64,000 nucleotides of DNA from Alphaproteobacteria bacterium 32-64-14 (GTDB lineage: Bacteria > Pseudomonadota > Alphaproteobacteria > Caulobacterales > Hyphomonadaceae). This document shows positions 23,539 to 31,280 of the stretch, piece after piece (positions within the stretch are counted from its first letter, which is position 1; the number at the start of each line of letters is the position of its first letter). A program made the translations under genes and the position numbers. The notes under the pieces are model-generated. The model searched no databases. It had not been told where the DNA came from and saw only the letters and a program-made list of their open reading frames with translations. The stretch is taken from contig NCEM01000001.1 in NCBI GenBank assembly GCA_002280725.1, positions 1-64,000 of the forward strand, written 5' to 3'.

Positions 23539-23670
23539 ACTCCTTCTCCGGACGTATCGTTTCTGACCTCTCTCCGCGAAGGTTTGGAAATGGTTTGGGA
23601 TCGCAGATAGGCCTTGCGGAAAGTGGCTTCAGCTTCGGCATTGCCGCACCCACAAGCCCCGGAGGTTTCG

Positions 23671-24945
23671 TTACATCTTCCACTCGAACCCGAGCCACAC
23701 CTTGGTGCGATCTGCGGGCGCTGGAGCGATGTCGGGGCCGTCATAGCTGGCAACTTTCACGAGCCATGTGACTTGCGGCGTAATGCTGCCCGCCGCCATC
23801 AGATCAAGCTCCGATCCGAGATCGGCGCCGGTGCGTTCGGCTTCGAAGTCATGGACGCGCGCTGTCAGGATCAGGTTGGAAAAGTAGTCCCACTTGACCC
23901 CGGTGTTCCATGTGAGTGTGGCGTTCGCGTCGCGCAGGCCATCGACGGTTGTCTTGGCGCCGTTGACGATGAAGGCGTCCGACCATCCGTTGAAGGCATG
24001 CAGGGAGCCGAGCGGCGTCGAGAAGCCCCGCGTTCCGTTCCCTTCGAGCTGATCGTAGGCAAGTCGCGCAGAAAGAGGACCGTTGGTGATGGCGGCCTCC
24101 GCACTTGCAAAGCCGAGTTCATGATTGAGCAGGCTCGAACCATAGTCAGTCTGGCGCGCCATCGTTGCCGCATAGTCGAAGCGAAACGCTCCCACCTGCG
24201 CTTTCCCCGAGACCTTTGCGCCCCATGTCAAGCTCGACTGGTTGCGTATGGCGGGCGTCACAGAGCTGTTGAGATCGAGCGCGTAGGCAAACCCGCTGAG
24301 CCGGAGCGGCTCCGCGAACGAATAGCCCGCGGTGAGAACGTGGCTGTCCGAATCCCAGTCCTGCTTCTCCCCAAAGACGCGGTTGACGTGTGCAATATAG
24401 ATGTAGGTCGCATCGAACTGACCCTGGCGCGTGTCGACGCGAGCGGCGTCGAAGGTCTGCTCATCCTGGCGCCAGGCCGAACCGCCAATGAAGCGCTGAT
24501 CGTCGAGATTGATGCGCTGGCGGCCCAGCGTGACGGTGAACCCCGGATCGGGTGACCATGCCAACTGCAACCTGTTCATCTCGGTAGTTTCCGGATCGAA
24601 GACCTGACCGTAGGCCGTCTTGCCGTTGAGATTGGTGTCGTAGGTCTCCGGTCCCAGCTTGCGGACATACTCGATCTCGACAAGCGCCTGCAGGCCATTC
24701 CATTTCCCTGTCTGCCAGCCAAGCCGCGTGCGGAGAGTCGCTGCTTCGGCATCATTGGGCCTGCCGGCCTGCTCCACCTGTTCGTATCTGGGCCGCAACT
24801 CCACGATCGGCGTGCCCTTGGCTATCGCATCGGCGATGCCGGCTGGCTGCTCTTGCGCATTTGCAGGACTGGCCGCCTGCAGCGCCAGCCCGGCCATCAG
24901 CGCGCAGGTAAGGCCGCACGCCACAGATCTTCCCTTGATGATCAC
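23671..24945 (-). CDS. Outer-membrane porin (alginate-export-like barrel) of the nitrate cluster
   Basis: The start is taken as GTG 24945 because AGGAGAAGA precedes it and the signal peptide (SVACGLTCALMAGLALQA, ending ANA-QEQ) follows directly. The 424-residue product is a beta-barrel. It shows alternating hydrophobic strands such as PIVELRPRYEQVEQ, VTLGRQRINLDDQRF and FDATYIYIAHVNRVFG, ending in an aromatic-rich final strand, KVWLGFEWKM, with terminal Met. The style matches alginate_exp-type porins. It is divergent from nasT, so uptake of nitrate or nitrite across the outer membrane is a reasonable inference. Its leader carries a hairpin with an ANTAR-type loop (25055-25072). Confidence 0.8.
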   Translation of the reverse strand: MIIKGRSVACGLTCALMAGLALQAASPANAQEQPAGIADAIAKGTPIVELRPRYEQVEQAGRPNDAEAATLRTRLGWQTGKWNGLQALVEIEYVRKLGPETYDTNLNGKTAYGQVFDPETTEMNRLQLAWSPDPGFTVTLGRQRINLDDQRFIGGSAWRQDEQTFDAARVDTRQGQFDATYIYIAHVNRVFGEKQDWDSDSHVLTAGYSFAEPLRLSGFAYALDLNSSVTPAIRNQSSLTWGAKVSGKAQVGAFRFDYAATMARQTDYGSSLLNHELGFASAEAAITNGPLSARLAYDQLEGNGTRGFSTPLGSLHAFNGWSDAFIVNGAKTTVDGLRDANATLTWNTGVKWDYFSNLILTARVHDFEAERTGADLGSELDLMAAGSITPQVTWLVKVASYDGPDIAPAPADRTKVWLGFEWKM

Positions 24946-25054
24946 GTCTCTTCTCCTCTGGCGCGCACGCGCGAATGCATCCCGCCGGCTCTCTTCGAAG
25001 CCGCAGGACGCCATTGTCCGAAATGCTGATTGGGTGGGCTGTCATCGCCCGGGA

Positions 25055-25072
25055 CGAGGCTTCGTTGCCTCG
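25055..25072 (-). promoter_or_regulatory. Hairpin with ANTAR-type hexaloop in porin leader
   Basis: On the minus strand CGAGGC, loop AACGAA, GCCTCG: a 6-bp stem with six-base loop having A at position 1 and G at position 4, as in ANTAR-protein RNA targets. It lies about 110 nt before the porin start. A second matching hairpin and terminator are not clear. The rest of 24946-25243 shows no gene. Confidence 0.45.
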
Positions 25073-25243
25073 CGATCACTGGACGATGGCGGACGGCCGG
25101 GCCCCAGGCGATTCATAGTGAGCGTCACAACGCTAAAACCGGGGCGGCGCCGGTCGCCGAGGCGCAAAAGGCAGGCTCTGCCCGCCGTCTTGGCGCCATC
25201 GCGACAAGACGCCGCCCCCAAATGCCCGCGGACCGCCGCGTGA

Positions 25244-25843
25244 ATGCGCAAACAGCGGCGCGCTTTTGTGCAGACGTGCATCGCGACAGGCCGATCAACC
25301 CTGCAGGCGTCGGTTGTGGCGGCGACCCGCGCCAATGTCCCGCCTATCATGAGGCTTTTGTTGGTCAAGCCTGCTGAACTGGCGCAATTCCAGCCTGACG
25401 TTATCGTTGTCGCAAGCGACAGCCCCGACCGGGATACACTGGAAAGCCTGCGCGAAAGCACGCAGGCGAATCCACGTCCTGTGGTGATGTTCGTTGACCG
25501 CTCCGAGCCGGGCTTCGGTGACGAGGCCGTGCGGGCAGGCGTTGCGGCCTACATTGTCGATGGCCTGCAACCGGGGCGCGTGCGGTCGATCCTGGAGGTC
25601 GCGATGAGCCGCTTCCACCTTATGCAGCAGCTTCGCAACGAACTCGCAAAGGCGCAGTCAGATCTCGCCTCACGCAAGACAATCGAGCGCGCCAAGGGGC
25701 TGCTGATGAAGGAGCGGCAGGTCGGCGAGGAAGAAGCCTATGCCATGCTGCGGAAGCTCGCGATGAATTCCGGCAGGCCGGTCGCGGCGGTGGCCGCAGA
25801 CCTGATTGCCTTCTCGGGCGTGCTGAAGGGAGAGAAGTCTTGA
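25244..25843 (+). CDS. nasT: ANTAR antiterminator NasT
   Basis: The product is up to 199 residues. The C-terminal ANTAR domain is clear: LASRKTIERAKGLLMKERQV followed by GEEEAYAMLRKLAMNSGRPVAAVA, the three-helix RNA-binding unit. The preceding receiver-like domain has QPDVIVVASDSPDRDTLES and PRPVVMFVDRSEPGFGDEAV, the NasT pattern. Its first strand with the acidic pair is not recognisable, and the first 35 residues look non-homologous, so the start may be ATG 25349. NasT binds leader RNA and prevents termination of nitrate genes. Its stop overlaps the TTG start of nasS, the classical NasT-NasS pair. Confidence 0.88.
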   Translation: MRKQRRAFVQTCIATGRSTLQASVVAATRANVPPIMRLLLVKPAELAQFQPDVIVVASDSPDRDTLESLRESTQANPRPVVMFVDRSEPGFGDEAVRAGVAAYIVDGLQPGRVRSILEVAMSRFHLMQQLRNELAKAQSDLASRKTIERAKGLLMKERQVGEEEAYAMLRKLAMNSGRPVAAVAADLIAFSGVLKGEKS

Positions 25844-27027
25844 AAGCGGCGCTCGACCTCGGCTTCATCGCCCTTACCGACGCCGCGCCCCTGATCGTGG
25901 CGAAGACGCACGGCCTTTTCGCGGATGAGGGCCTGGACGTCAGCCTGCACCGCGAAGTCTCATGGGCGACCCTCCGCGACAAGGTTGCGACTGGCGTGTT
26001 CCAGGGCGCACACATGCTGGCGCCCATGGCGATCGCGACAAATCTGGGCATTGGATCAGAGCCTGCGCGCCTTACAGTGCCAATGTCGCTCAACGCACAT
26101 GGGGCCGGGATCGGGCTGTCGGCGAGCCTCGCAGCGGAAATGGCGCAAGCCGATCCAGCTTCGCCGCTGAGCGCCACGGCGCTTGCCCAAGCGGTCGCCA
26201 AACGGCGCAAGGATGGAAAGCCCGCGATCAGCTTTGCGGTCGTGTTTCCCTACTCGATGCACAACTACATGCTGCGGTTCTGGGTCGCCGGCGCCGGCGT
26301 GGACCCAGACGAAGACATCCGGATCGTGGTTGCGCCGCCAACAGCGATCGCTGCACGCTTGAAATCGGGCGAAATTGACGGGTTCTGCGTTGGCGCGCCC
26401 TGGGGCGCCCTGTGTGAAGCCGAGAGTGGCGCGAAGGTCGCCCTGCATGCCGCAGACTTCTGGCCGGGCGGTCCGGACAAGGTGTTGGGCGTTTCGGGGG
26501 CCTGGGCAGATCGTGAGCCCGAGCAGATGCTGGCGTTGATGCGAGCGGTCGTGCGCGGTGCGCAATGGGCGGACAACGCCACCCATGCGCGCGATCTTGC
26601 GGCTTTGCTTGCGCAGCCTGAATGGCTCAATGCCTCGGAAACACTGATCGCACAGCGTCTGGCGCCGGAGTCGGCGCAGTCGCTGCGATTTGCCAAACAT
26701 GCTTCACTCTATCCTTGGCGCAGCCACGCGGCATGGATCGTGAGCCAGATGATCCGATGGGGCCAGGCGCCGGCGGACATCGATATGGGCGCCGCCATCG
26801 CCTGCTACCGGCCGGACCTGTTTCGTCACGCCGCCGCTGATTCAGGCCTGAATGCGCCGGTCGCCGACGGCAAGGTCGAAGGCGCGCATGATACGGCCTG
26901 GTCTCTTGAGGGCTTGAACGGTTCGATCGAGATGACGGCGGACCGGTTGCCGGGGCTCGTGGAATTCGTGCCGGAGCGGACGCTTGAATACGCGACAAGC
27001 TTCAAGATCTCGCGCGCGAGGCGCTGA
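25840..27027 (+). CDS. nasS: Nitrate/nitrite-sensing NasS
   Basis: The 395-residue protein is of the NrtA/CmpA nitrate-binding fold but has no signal peptide: it starts directly at LDLGFIALTDAAPLIVAKTHG, so it should stay in the cytoplasm. Family features include FADEGLDVSLHREVSWATLRD, the GAHMLAPMAIA segment, FPYSMHNYMLRFWVAGAG and GFCVGAPWG. These are the marks of NasS, which holds NasT inactive until nitrate or nitrite binds. The start is TTG 25840, overlapping the nasT stop by four bases, a rare start that may limit NasS relative to NasT. The leader for the structural operon begins after its end. Confidence 0.9.
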   Translation: MKAALDLGFIALTDAAPLIVAKTHGLFADEGLDVSLHREVSWATLRDKVATGVFQGAHMLAPMAIATNLGIGSEPARLTVPMSLNAHGAGIGLSASLAAEMAQADPASPLSATALAQAVAKRRKDGKPAISFAVVFPYSMHNYMLRFWVAGAGVDPDEDIRIVVAPPTAIAARLKSGEIDGFCVGAPWGALCEAESGAKVALHAADFWPGGPDKVLGVSGAWADREPEQMLALMRAVVRGAQWADNATHARDLAALLAQPEWLNASETLIAQRLAPESAQSLRFAKHASLYPWRSHAAWIVSQMIRWGQAPADIDMGAAIACYRPDLFRHAAADSGLNAPVADGKVEGAHDTAWSLEGLNGSIEMTADRLPGLVEFVPERTLEYATSFKISRARR

Positions 27028-27157
27028 CGGCGCCCAAAAGGCGGCCAACGTGCGCACCAAGGCGCCCTGCCGTAAGGCGATCGCACGTCGATCAGACTTA
27101 TTCAGCTTGCGCTGCGTGACAGGTTTGGCGCTGCGATGGATGACTGCCCCTCGGCCT

Positions 27158-27230
27158 GCGAACAACGGCGTTCGCGACTGAATTGGTTGACCGCCCGGAT
27201 GCGGTCCCTCCCCGGCGACGCCGCCGTTTT
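27158..27230 (+). promoter_or_regulatory. Candidate NasT-responsive antitermination leader before narK
   Basis: Two six-base-loop hairpins occur in order. P1 is GCGAAC, loop AACGGC, GTTCGC (27158-27175), with A1 and G4 in the loop. P2 is GACCGC, loop CCGGAT, GCGGTC (27189-27206), with G4 but C at position 1. A GC-rich hairpin around CCGGCGACGCCG (27212-27223) then runs into CCGTTTT (27224-27230). The 3' arm of P2 can pair instead with CCGC at 27221-27224, so P2 and the terminator are mutually exclusive, as in ANTAR-controlled leaders. narK is taken to start after it at 27250. Confidence 0.65.
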
Positions 27231-27249
27231 GTCCAGGGTCACATCCGTC

Positions 27250-28464
27250 ATGTCGTTCGCCAAATTCGCGAAAGCGGGCCATGCGCCCACGCTTTTCTCG
27301 TCGTTCCTGTATTTCGATCTCAGCTTCATGGTGTGGGTCCTGCTCGGGCCGCTTGGCGTTGCAATCGCGGGCGACCTCAAGCTCGACGCTGCACAGAAAG
27401 GCCTGATGGTTGCCATCCCGGTGCTGTCTGGCGCATTCCTGCGCGTGCTCGCGGGCCTTGCGGTTGATCGGTTCGGCCCAAAGATGACGGGCCTCGTCCT
27501 GCAGTTGATCGTGCTCGCGGGGCTGCTGTTCGCCTGGCTCGTTGGCGTGCACAGCTACGACAGCGTGTTGATGCTTGGCATTCTGCTTGGCGTTGCCGGC
27601 GCCTCCTTTGCGGTGGCCCTGCCCATGGCGTCCCGCTGGTATCCGCCCGAGCATCAAGGCCTCGCACTAGGCATTGCCGGCGCCGGTAACTCAGGCACAG
27701 CGCTTGCGGCGCTCTTTGCACCGGGCCTGGCGCAAGCGTTCGGCTGGAACAATGTGATCGGCCTGGCTGCGGCCCCGCTCGCCATCGCCTTCGTGATCTT
27801 TCTTGTCTTCGCAAAGGATCCGCCCAACCGCGCGGCGCCGAAACCCCTCAGCGGATACTTCAAGATCCTCGGAACGCGCGACGCCTGGATGCTCATGCTT
27901 CTCTACAGCGTGACGTTCGGAGGGTTCGTTGGTCTGTCCTCATCGCTGACCATCTATTTCAACAGCGAGTACGCCTTGACGCCCGTCGTCGCCGGATTTT
28001 TCACGGCTGGCTGCGTCTTTGCGGGCTCGTTCTCGCGGCCGGTTGGCGGCTGGTTCGCCGACAAGTTTGGTGGCTTACGTACGCTGACCGTCGTATATGT
28101 GCTGGCCATCGGTGGCCTGACGCTCGCCAGCTTTGCATGGCCGTCTGCCTGGGTCGCGCTCGCCGTCATCCTCTTCAGCATGGTCGCCCTGGGCGCAGGC
28201 AATGGTGCAATCTTCCAGATCGCTCCGCAGCGCTTCCGTGATGAGATCGGCGTCGTGACGGGCCTTGTGGGGATGACGGGCGGGATTGGCGGCTTCTATC
28301 TCGCCTCCACCCTTGGGCTGTCGAAGCAAGTGACCGGAACCTTCCAGCTCGGCTTCCTCGGCTTCGCATGTCTTGCACTTGTGGCGCTCGCCGCACTGAC
28401 CGCCGTGAGCGCGAAGTGGCGCACAACGTGGCTTGCGCGGCAAACTTCGCTCGCACAAGCCTAG
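27250..28464 (+). CDS. narK: Nitrate/nitrite transporter, NarK/NasA-type MFS (NNP family)
   Basis: The 404-residue, twelve-helix transporter starts, I propose, at ATG 27250, where AKFAKAGHAPTLFSSFLYFD begins exactly like other NNP proteins. A longer frame from 27136 would run through the regulatory hairpins. Family signatures are the first-helix SFMVWVLLGPLGV, the conserved nitrate signature WYPPEHQGLALGIAGAGNSG, and GFFTAGCVFAGSFSRPVGG. It imports nitrate (and possibly exchanges nitrite) for assimilation. It is the first structural gene of narK-nirB-nirD-nasA-cobA, with its stop followed immediately by the nirB GTG. Confidence 0.9.
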   Translation: MSFAKFAKAGHAPTLFSSFLYFDLSFMVWVLLGPLGVAIAGDLKLDAAQKGLMVAIPVLSGAFLRVLAGLAVDRFGPKMTGLVLQLIVLAGLLFAWLVGVHSYDSVLMLGILLGVAGASFAVALPMASRWYPPEHQGLALGIAGAGNSGTALAALFAPGLAQAFGWNNVIGLAAAPLAIAFVIFLVFAKDPPNRAAPKPLSGYFKILGTRDAWMLMLLYSVTFGGFVGLSSSLTIYFNSEYALTPVVAGFFTAGCVFAGSFSRPVGGWFADKFGGLRTLTVVYVLAIGGLTLASFAWPSAWVALAVILFSMVALGAGNGAIFQIAPQRFRDEIGVVTGLVGMTGGIGGFYLASTLGLSKQVTGTFQLGFLGFACLALVALAALTAVSAKWRTTWLARQTSLAQA

Positions 28465-30942
28465 GTGAACACTGTGCAAAACGAAGCCCGCGAAAAACTG
28501 ATCGTCATCGGCAACGGCATGGCCGGATGCCGGGCCGTGGAAGAGGTGCTGAAGCGCGATCCCGACCGCTACGAGATCGTGATCTTCGGCGCCGAGCCAC
28601 ATGTGAACTACAATCGCATCATGCTTTCGCCGGTGCTCGCCGGGGAAAAGCGGTTCGCGGAGATAATTCTCAACGACCAAGCCTGGTACACGGACAACAA
28701 CATCACACTGCACACAAGCTGTGCTGTCACCGCGATCGATACCGCAACGCGCACGGTGTTCGCTGAAGGCGGCGTGGCCGAACGCTATGACCGGCTGATC
28801 CTGGCGACCGGCTCGGACGCCGTACGCCTGCCCTTGCCCGGCGCCGACCTCCAGGGCGTCATCACTTTCCGCGACCTCTCTGACGTTGAAGCCATGGTGA
28901 AAGCCTCGGCTATCGACGGTGGCAGAGCTGTTGTGATTGGCGGTGGACTACTTGGGCTTGAGGCAGCCTACGGCCTTGCGCGGCGGGGGATGAAGGCGAC
29001 GGTTGTCCACCTGCTGGATATCCTCATGGAGCGACAGGTCGACGCCTCCGCCAGCCACCTGCTGACAGAGGCGCTTAAAGAGCGGGGCGTGGAGACAGTT
29101 CTCGGAGCTCAGTCCGAGGAGATCGTCGGACGCGACGGCCATGTCACTGCGCTGCAACTGAAGGATGGGCGGACATTGCCCTGCGACATCGTCGTGATGG
29201 CTGTCGGCATTCGCCCCAACGTGCGGCTGGCGAAGGTATCCGGCCTCGCTATCGCGCGCGGCATCGTCGTTGACGATACCATGCGCACGTCCGATCCGGC
29301 AGTCTTCGCGGTCGGTGAATGCGCTGAACATCGTGGCCAATGCTACGGCCTTGTCGCGCCCATCTGGGAGATGTGCCGCGCGCTTGCCGGCACACTCACT
29401 GGCGGAGATGAAACGTATGCCGGCTCCGTTGTATCAACTCGCCTGAAGGTTTCGGGGGTCGACGTATTCTCGGCGGGCCGCTTTGCAGGCGGCGATGGAT
29501 GTGAGGACATCGTCTATCGCGATGCGGGCCGGGGCGTCTACAAACGCATCGTGCTGGAGAACGGCAGGATTGCCGGGACCGTTCTGTTCGGCGACGCCGT
29601 GGACGGCAGCTGGTATTTCGACCTCATGCGCGCGGGCGCTGACGTCTCCGACATTCGCGAGACACTTGTATTCGGGCAGGCCGCCACGGAGGGCCTTCGA
29701 GGTCTGGACCCTAGCGCAGCCGTTGCGGCCATGGCGGACGATGCCGAAGTCTGCGGCTGCAACGGCATTTGCAAGGGCGCGATCACGACAGCGATCACGG
29801 CGAAAAAACTCACGAGCCTCGATAGCGTGCGCGCGGTTACCAAGGCGTCCGCCTCTTGCGGCACCTGCACACCGCTCGTGGAAAAGCTGCTCAGGCTGAC
29901 CGCGGGCGACTCCGTGCTGGAACACAAGGGGCCAAAGCCGCTCTGTCCGTGCACGCATTGTGGCCACGGGCTGGTACGCAAGCGAATCGTGGAGCAGGGA
30001 CTGCAATCGATCCCGGCTGTCATGCAGGCTATGGAGTGGACAACGCCGGATGGCTGCGCGTCCTGCCGCCCCGCACTCAACTACTACCTGCTCTGCGCGT
30101 GGCCAGGCCTCTATCGCGATGACGCGCAGTCGCGTTTCGTCAATGAGCGCGTGCACGCCAACATCCAGAAGGACGGCACCTATTCGGTCGTTCCGCGAAT
30201 GTGGGGCGGCATGACGTCGTCGAAGGAGTTGCGCGCCATCGCGGATGTCGTCGATCGCTTCAACATCCCGGCTGTGAAGGTCACCGGCGGACAGCGCATC
30301 GACCTGCTGGGCGTACACAAGGAACAACTTCCGGCCGTTTGGGCGGAACTGAACGCTGCTGGAATGGTCTCGGGTCACGCCTATGGCAAGGCGCTGCGTA
30401 CGGTGAAGACATGCGTCGGCTCCGAATGGTGCCGGTTCGGGACGCAGGATTCGACGGGGCTTGGCGTCAAGCTGGAGAGACTGCTGTGGGGGTCGTGGAC
30501 ACCCGCCAAGGTCAAGCTTGCCGTATCGGGCTGCCCGCGCAACTGCGCGGAGGCGACCTGCAAGGATATTGGCGTTGTGTGTGTCGATAGCGGCTACGAG
30601 ATCCACATCGGCGGCGCTGCGGGACTGCATATCAAGGGGACGGAACTGCTCACGAAAGTTCGCGGCGAACGCGACACCATCGAAATGATCGCTGCGATCC
30701 TGCAGCTCTACCGAGAAGAAGGCTTCTATCTGGAGCGCGTCTACAAATGGATGGACCGTGTCGGCATCGCAAGCATTGCAGCACGTGTTGCCGACGATGC
30801 CGCTGGCCGCAATGCTCTCTTCGAGCGCTTCATGGAGGCGCAACGTTTCAGCCAGGATGATCCATGGGCTGCACGCGCAGCCGGGCATGATGCGTCGGAG
30901 TTCCAGGGCCTCGGCGCCCCGTTGAGGGTGGCTGCCGAATGA
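28465..30942 (+). CDS. nirB: Assimilatory nitrite reductase large subunit
   Basis: The 825-residue protein has the full NirB layout. An FAD/NAD(P)-binding half carries IVIGNGMAGCRAVEEV at the start and VIGGGLLGLEAAYGLARRG near 155-173. Next come two BFD-like [2Fe-2S] parts (VCGCNGICKGAI, SCGTCTPLVEKLL, a second CTHCGHGLV/CASCRPALN set) and the siroheme/[4Fe-4S] half with CVGSEWCRFG and SGCPRNCAEATCKD, giving the four cluster cysteines. It reduces nitrite to ammonium with NAD(P)H. The start is GTG, right after the narK stop. The nirD start overlaps its stop (ATGA). Siroheme would depend on the methyltransferase at the end of this operon. Confidence 0.96.
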   Translation: MNTVQNEAREKLIVIGNGMAGCRAVEEVLKRDPDRYEIVIFGAEPHVNYNRIMLSPVLAGEKRFAEIILNDQAWYTDNNITLHTSCAVTAIDTATRTVFAEGGVAERYDRLILATGSDAVRLPLPGADLQGVITFRDLSDVEAMVKASAIDGGRAVVIGGGLLGLEAAYGLARRGMKATVVHLLDILMERQVDASASHLLTEALKERGVETVLGAQSEEIVGRDGHVTALQLKDGRTLPCDIVVMAVGIRPNVRLAKVSGLAIARGIVVDDTMRTSDPAVFAVGECAEHRGQCYGLVAPIWEMCRALAGTLTGGDETYAGSVVSTRLKVSGVDVFSAGRFAGGDGCEDIVYRDAGRGVYKRIVLENGRIAGTVLFGDAVDGSWYFDLMRAGADVSDIRETLVFGQAATEGLRGLDPSAAVAAMADDAEVCGCNGICKGAITTAITAKKLTSLDSVRAVTKASASCGTCTPLVEKLLRLTAGDSVLEHKGPKPLCPCTHCGHGLVRKRIVEQGLQSIPAVMQAMEWTTPDGCASCRPALNYYLLCAWPGLYRDDAQSRFVNERVHANIQKDGTYSVVPRMWGGMTSSKELRAIADVVDRFNIPAVKVTGGQRIDLLGVHKEQLPAVWAELNAAGMVSGHAYGKALRTVKTCVGSEWCRFGTQDSTGLGVKLERLLWGSWTPAKVKLAVSGCPRNCAEATCKDIGVVCVDSGYEIHIGGAAGLHIKGTELLTKVRGERDTIEMIAAILQLYREEGFYLERVYKWMDRVGIASIAARVADDAAGRNALFERFMEAQRFSQDDPWAARAAGHDASEFQGLGAPLRVAAE

Positions 30943-31280
30943 GCACTATTCTGGAACGCCCCTGGGTCGATGTCTGCGCCCTGACGGATATCCCGCAACG
31001 CGGCGCGCGACGCATTGCCGGCGCAAGCGGACCGATCGCCGTCTTCCGCACGGGGGACGACGAAGTCTTTGCCCTGGTCGATCGCTGTCCACACAAGCAG
31101 GGGCCGCTCAGCATGGGCATTGTCCATGGCACGAGCGTCACCTGTCCGCTGCACGGCCGGAATGTCGATCTCGCCTCGGGCCAGCTGATGGGCGCAGATG
31201 CCGGACAAGGCTGCGCGCCGCGCATCGAGGTTCGGGTCGTGGGTGGCAGGATCGAACTCGCAGCTGAGGCGCTGCGCTGA
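30939..31280 (+). CDS. nirD: Assimilatory nitrite reductase small subunit (Rieske type)
   Basis: The 113-residue protein has a Rieske-like fold with the [2Fe-2S] ligands in place: CPH at residues 50-52 and CPLH at 69-72. Many NirD proteins have lost these ligands; here they are intact, so the subunit may carry a cluster. It works with NirB in nitrite reduction. It overlaps the stop of nirB by four bases and its last base is shared with the nasA start region (TGATGG), an arrangement that points to tight coupling of nitrite and nitrate reductase synthesis. Confidence 0.93.
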   Translation: MSTILERPWVDVCALTDIPQRGARRIAGASGPIAVFRTGDDEVFALVDRCPHKQGPLSMGIVHGTSVTCPLHGRNVDLASGQLMGADAGQGCAPRIEVRVVGGRIELAAEALR

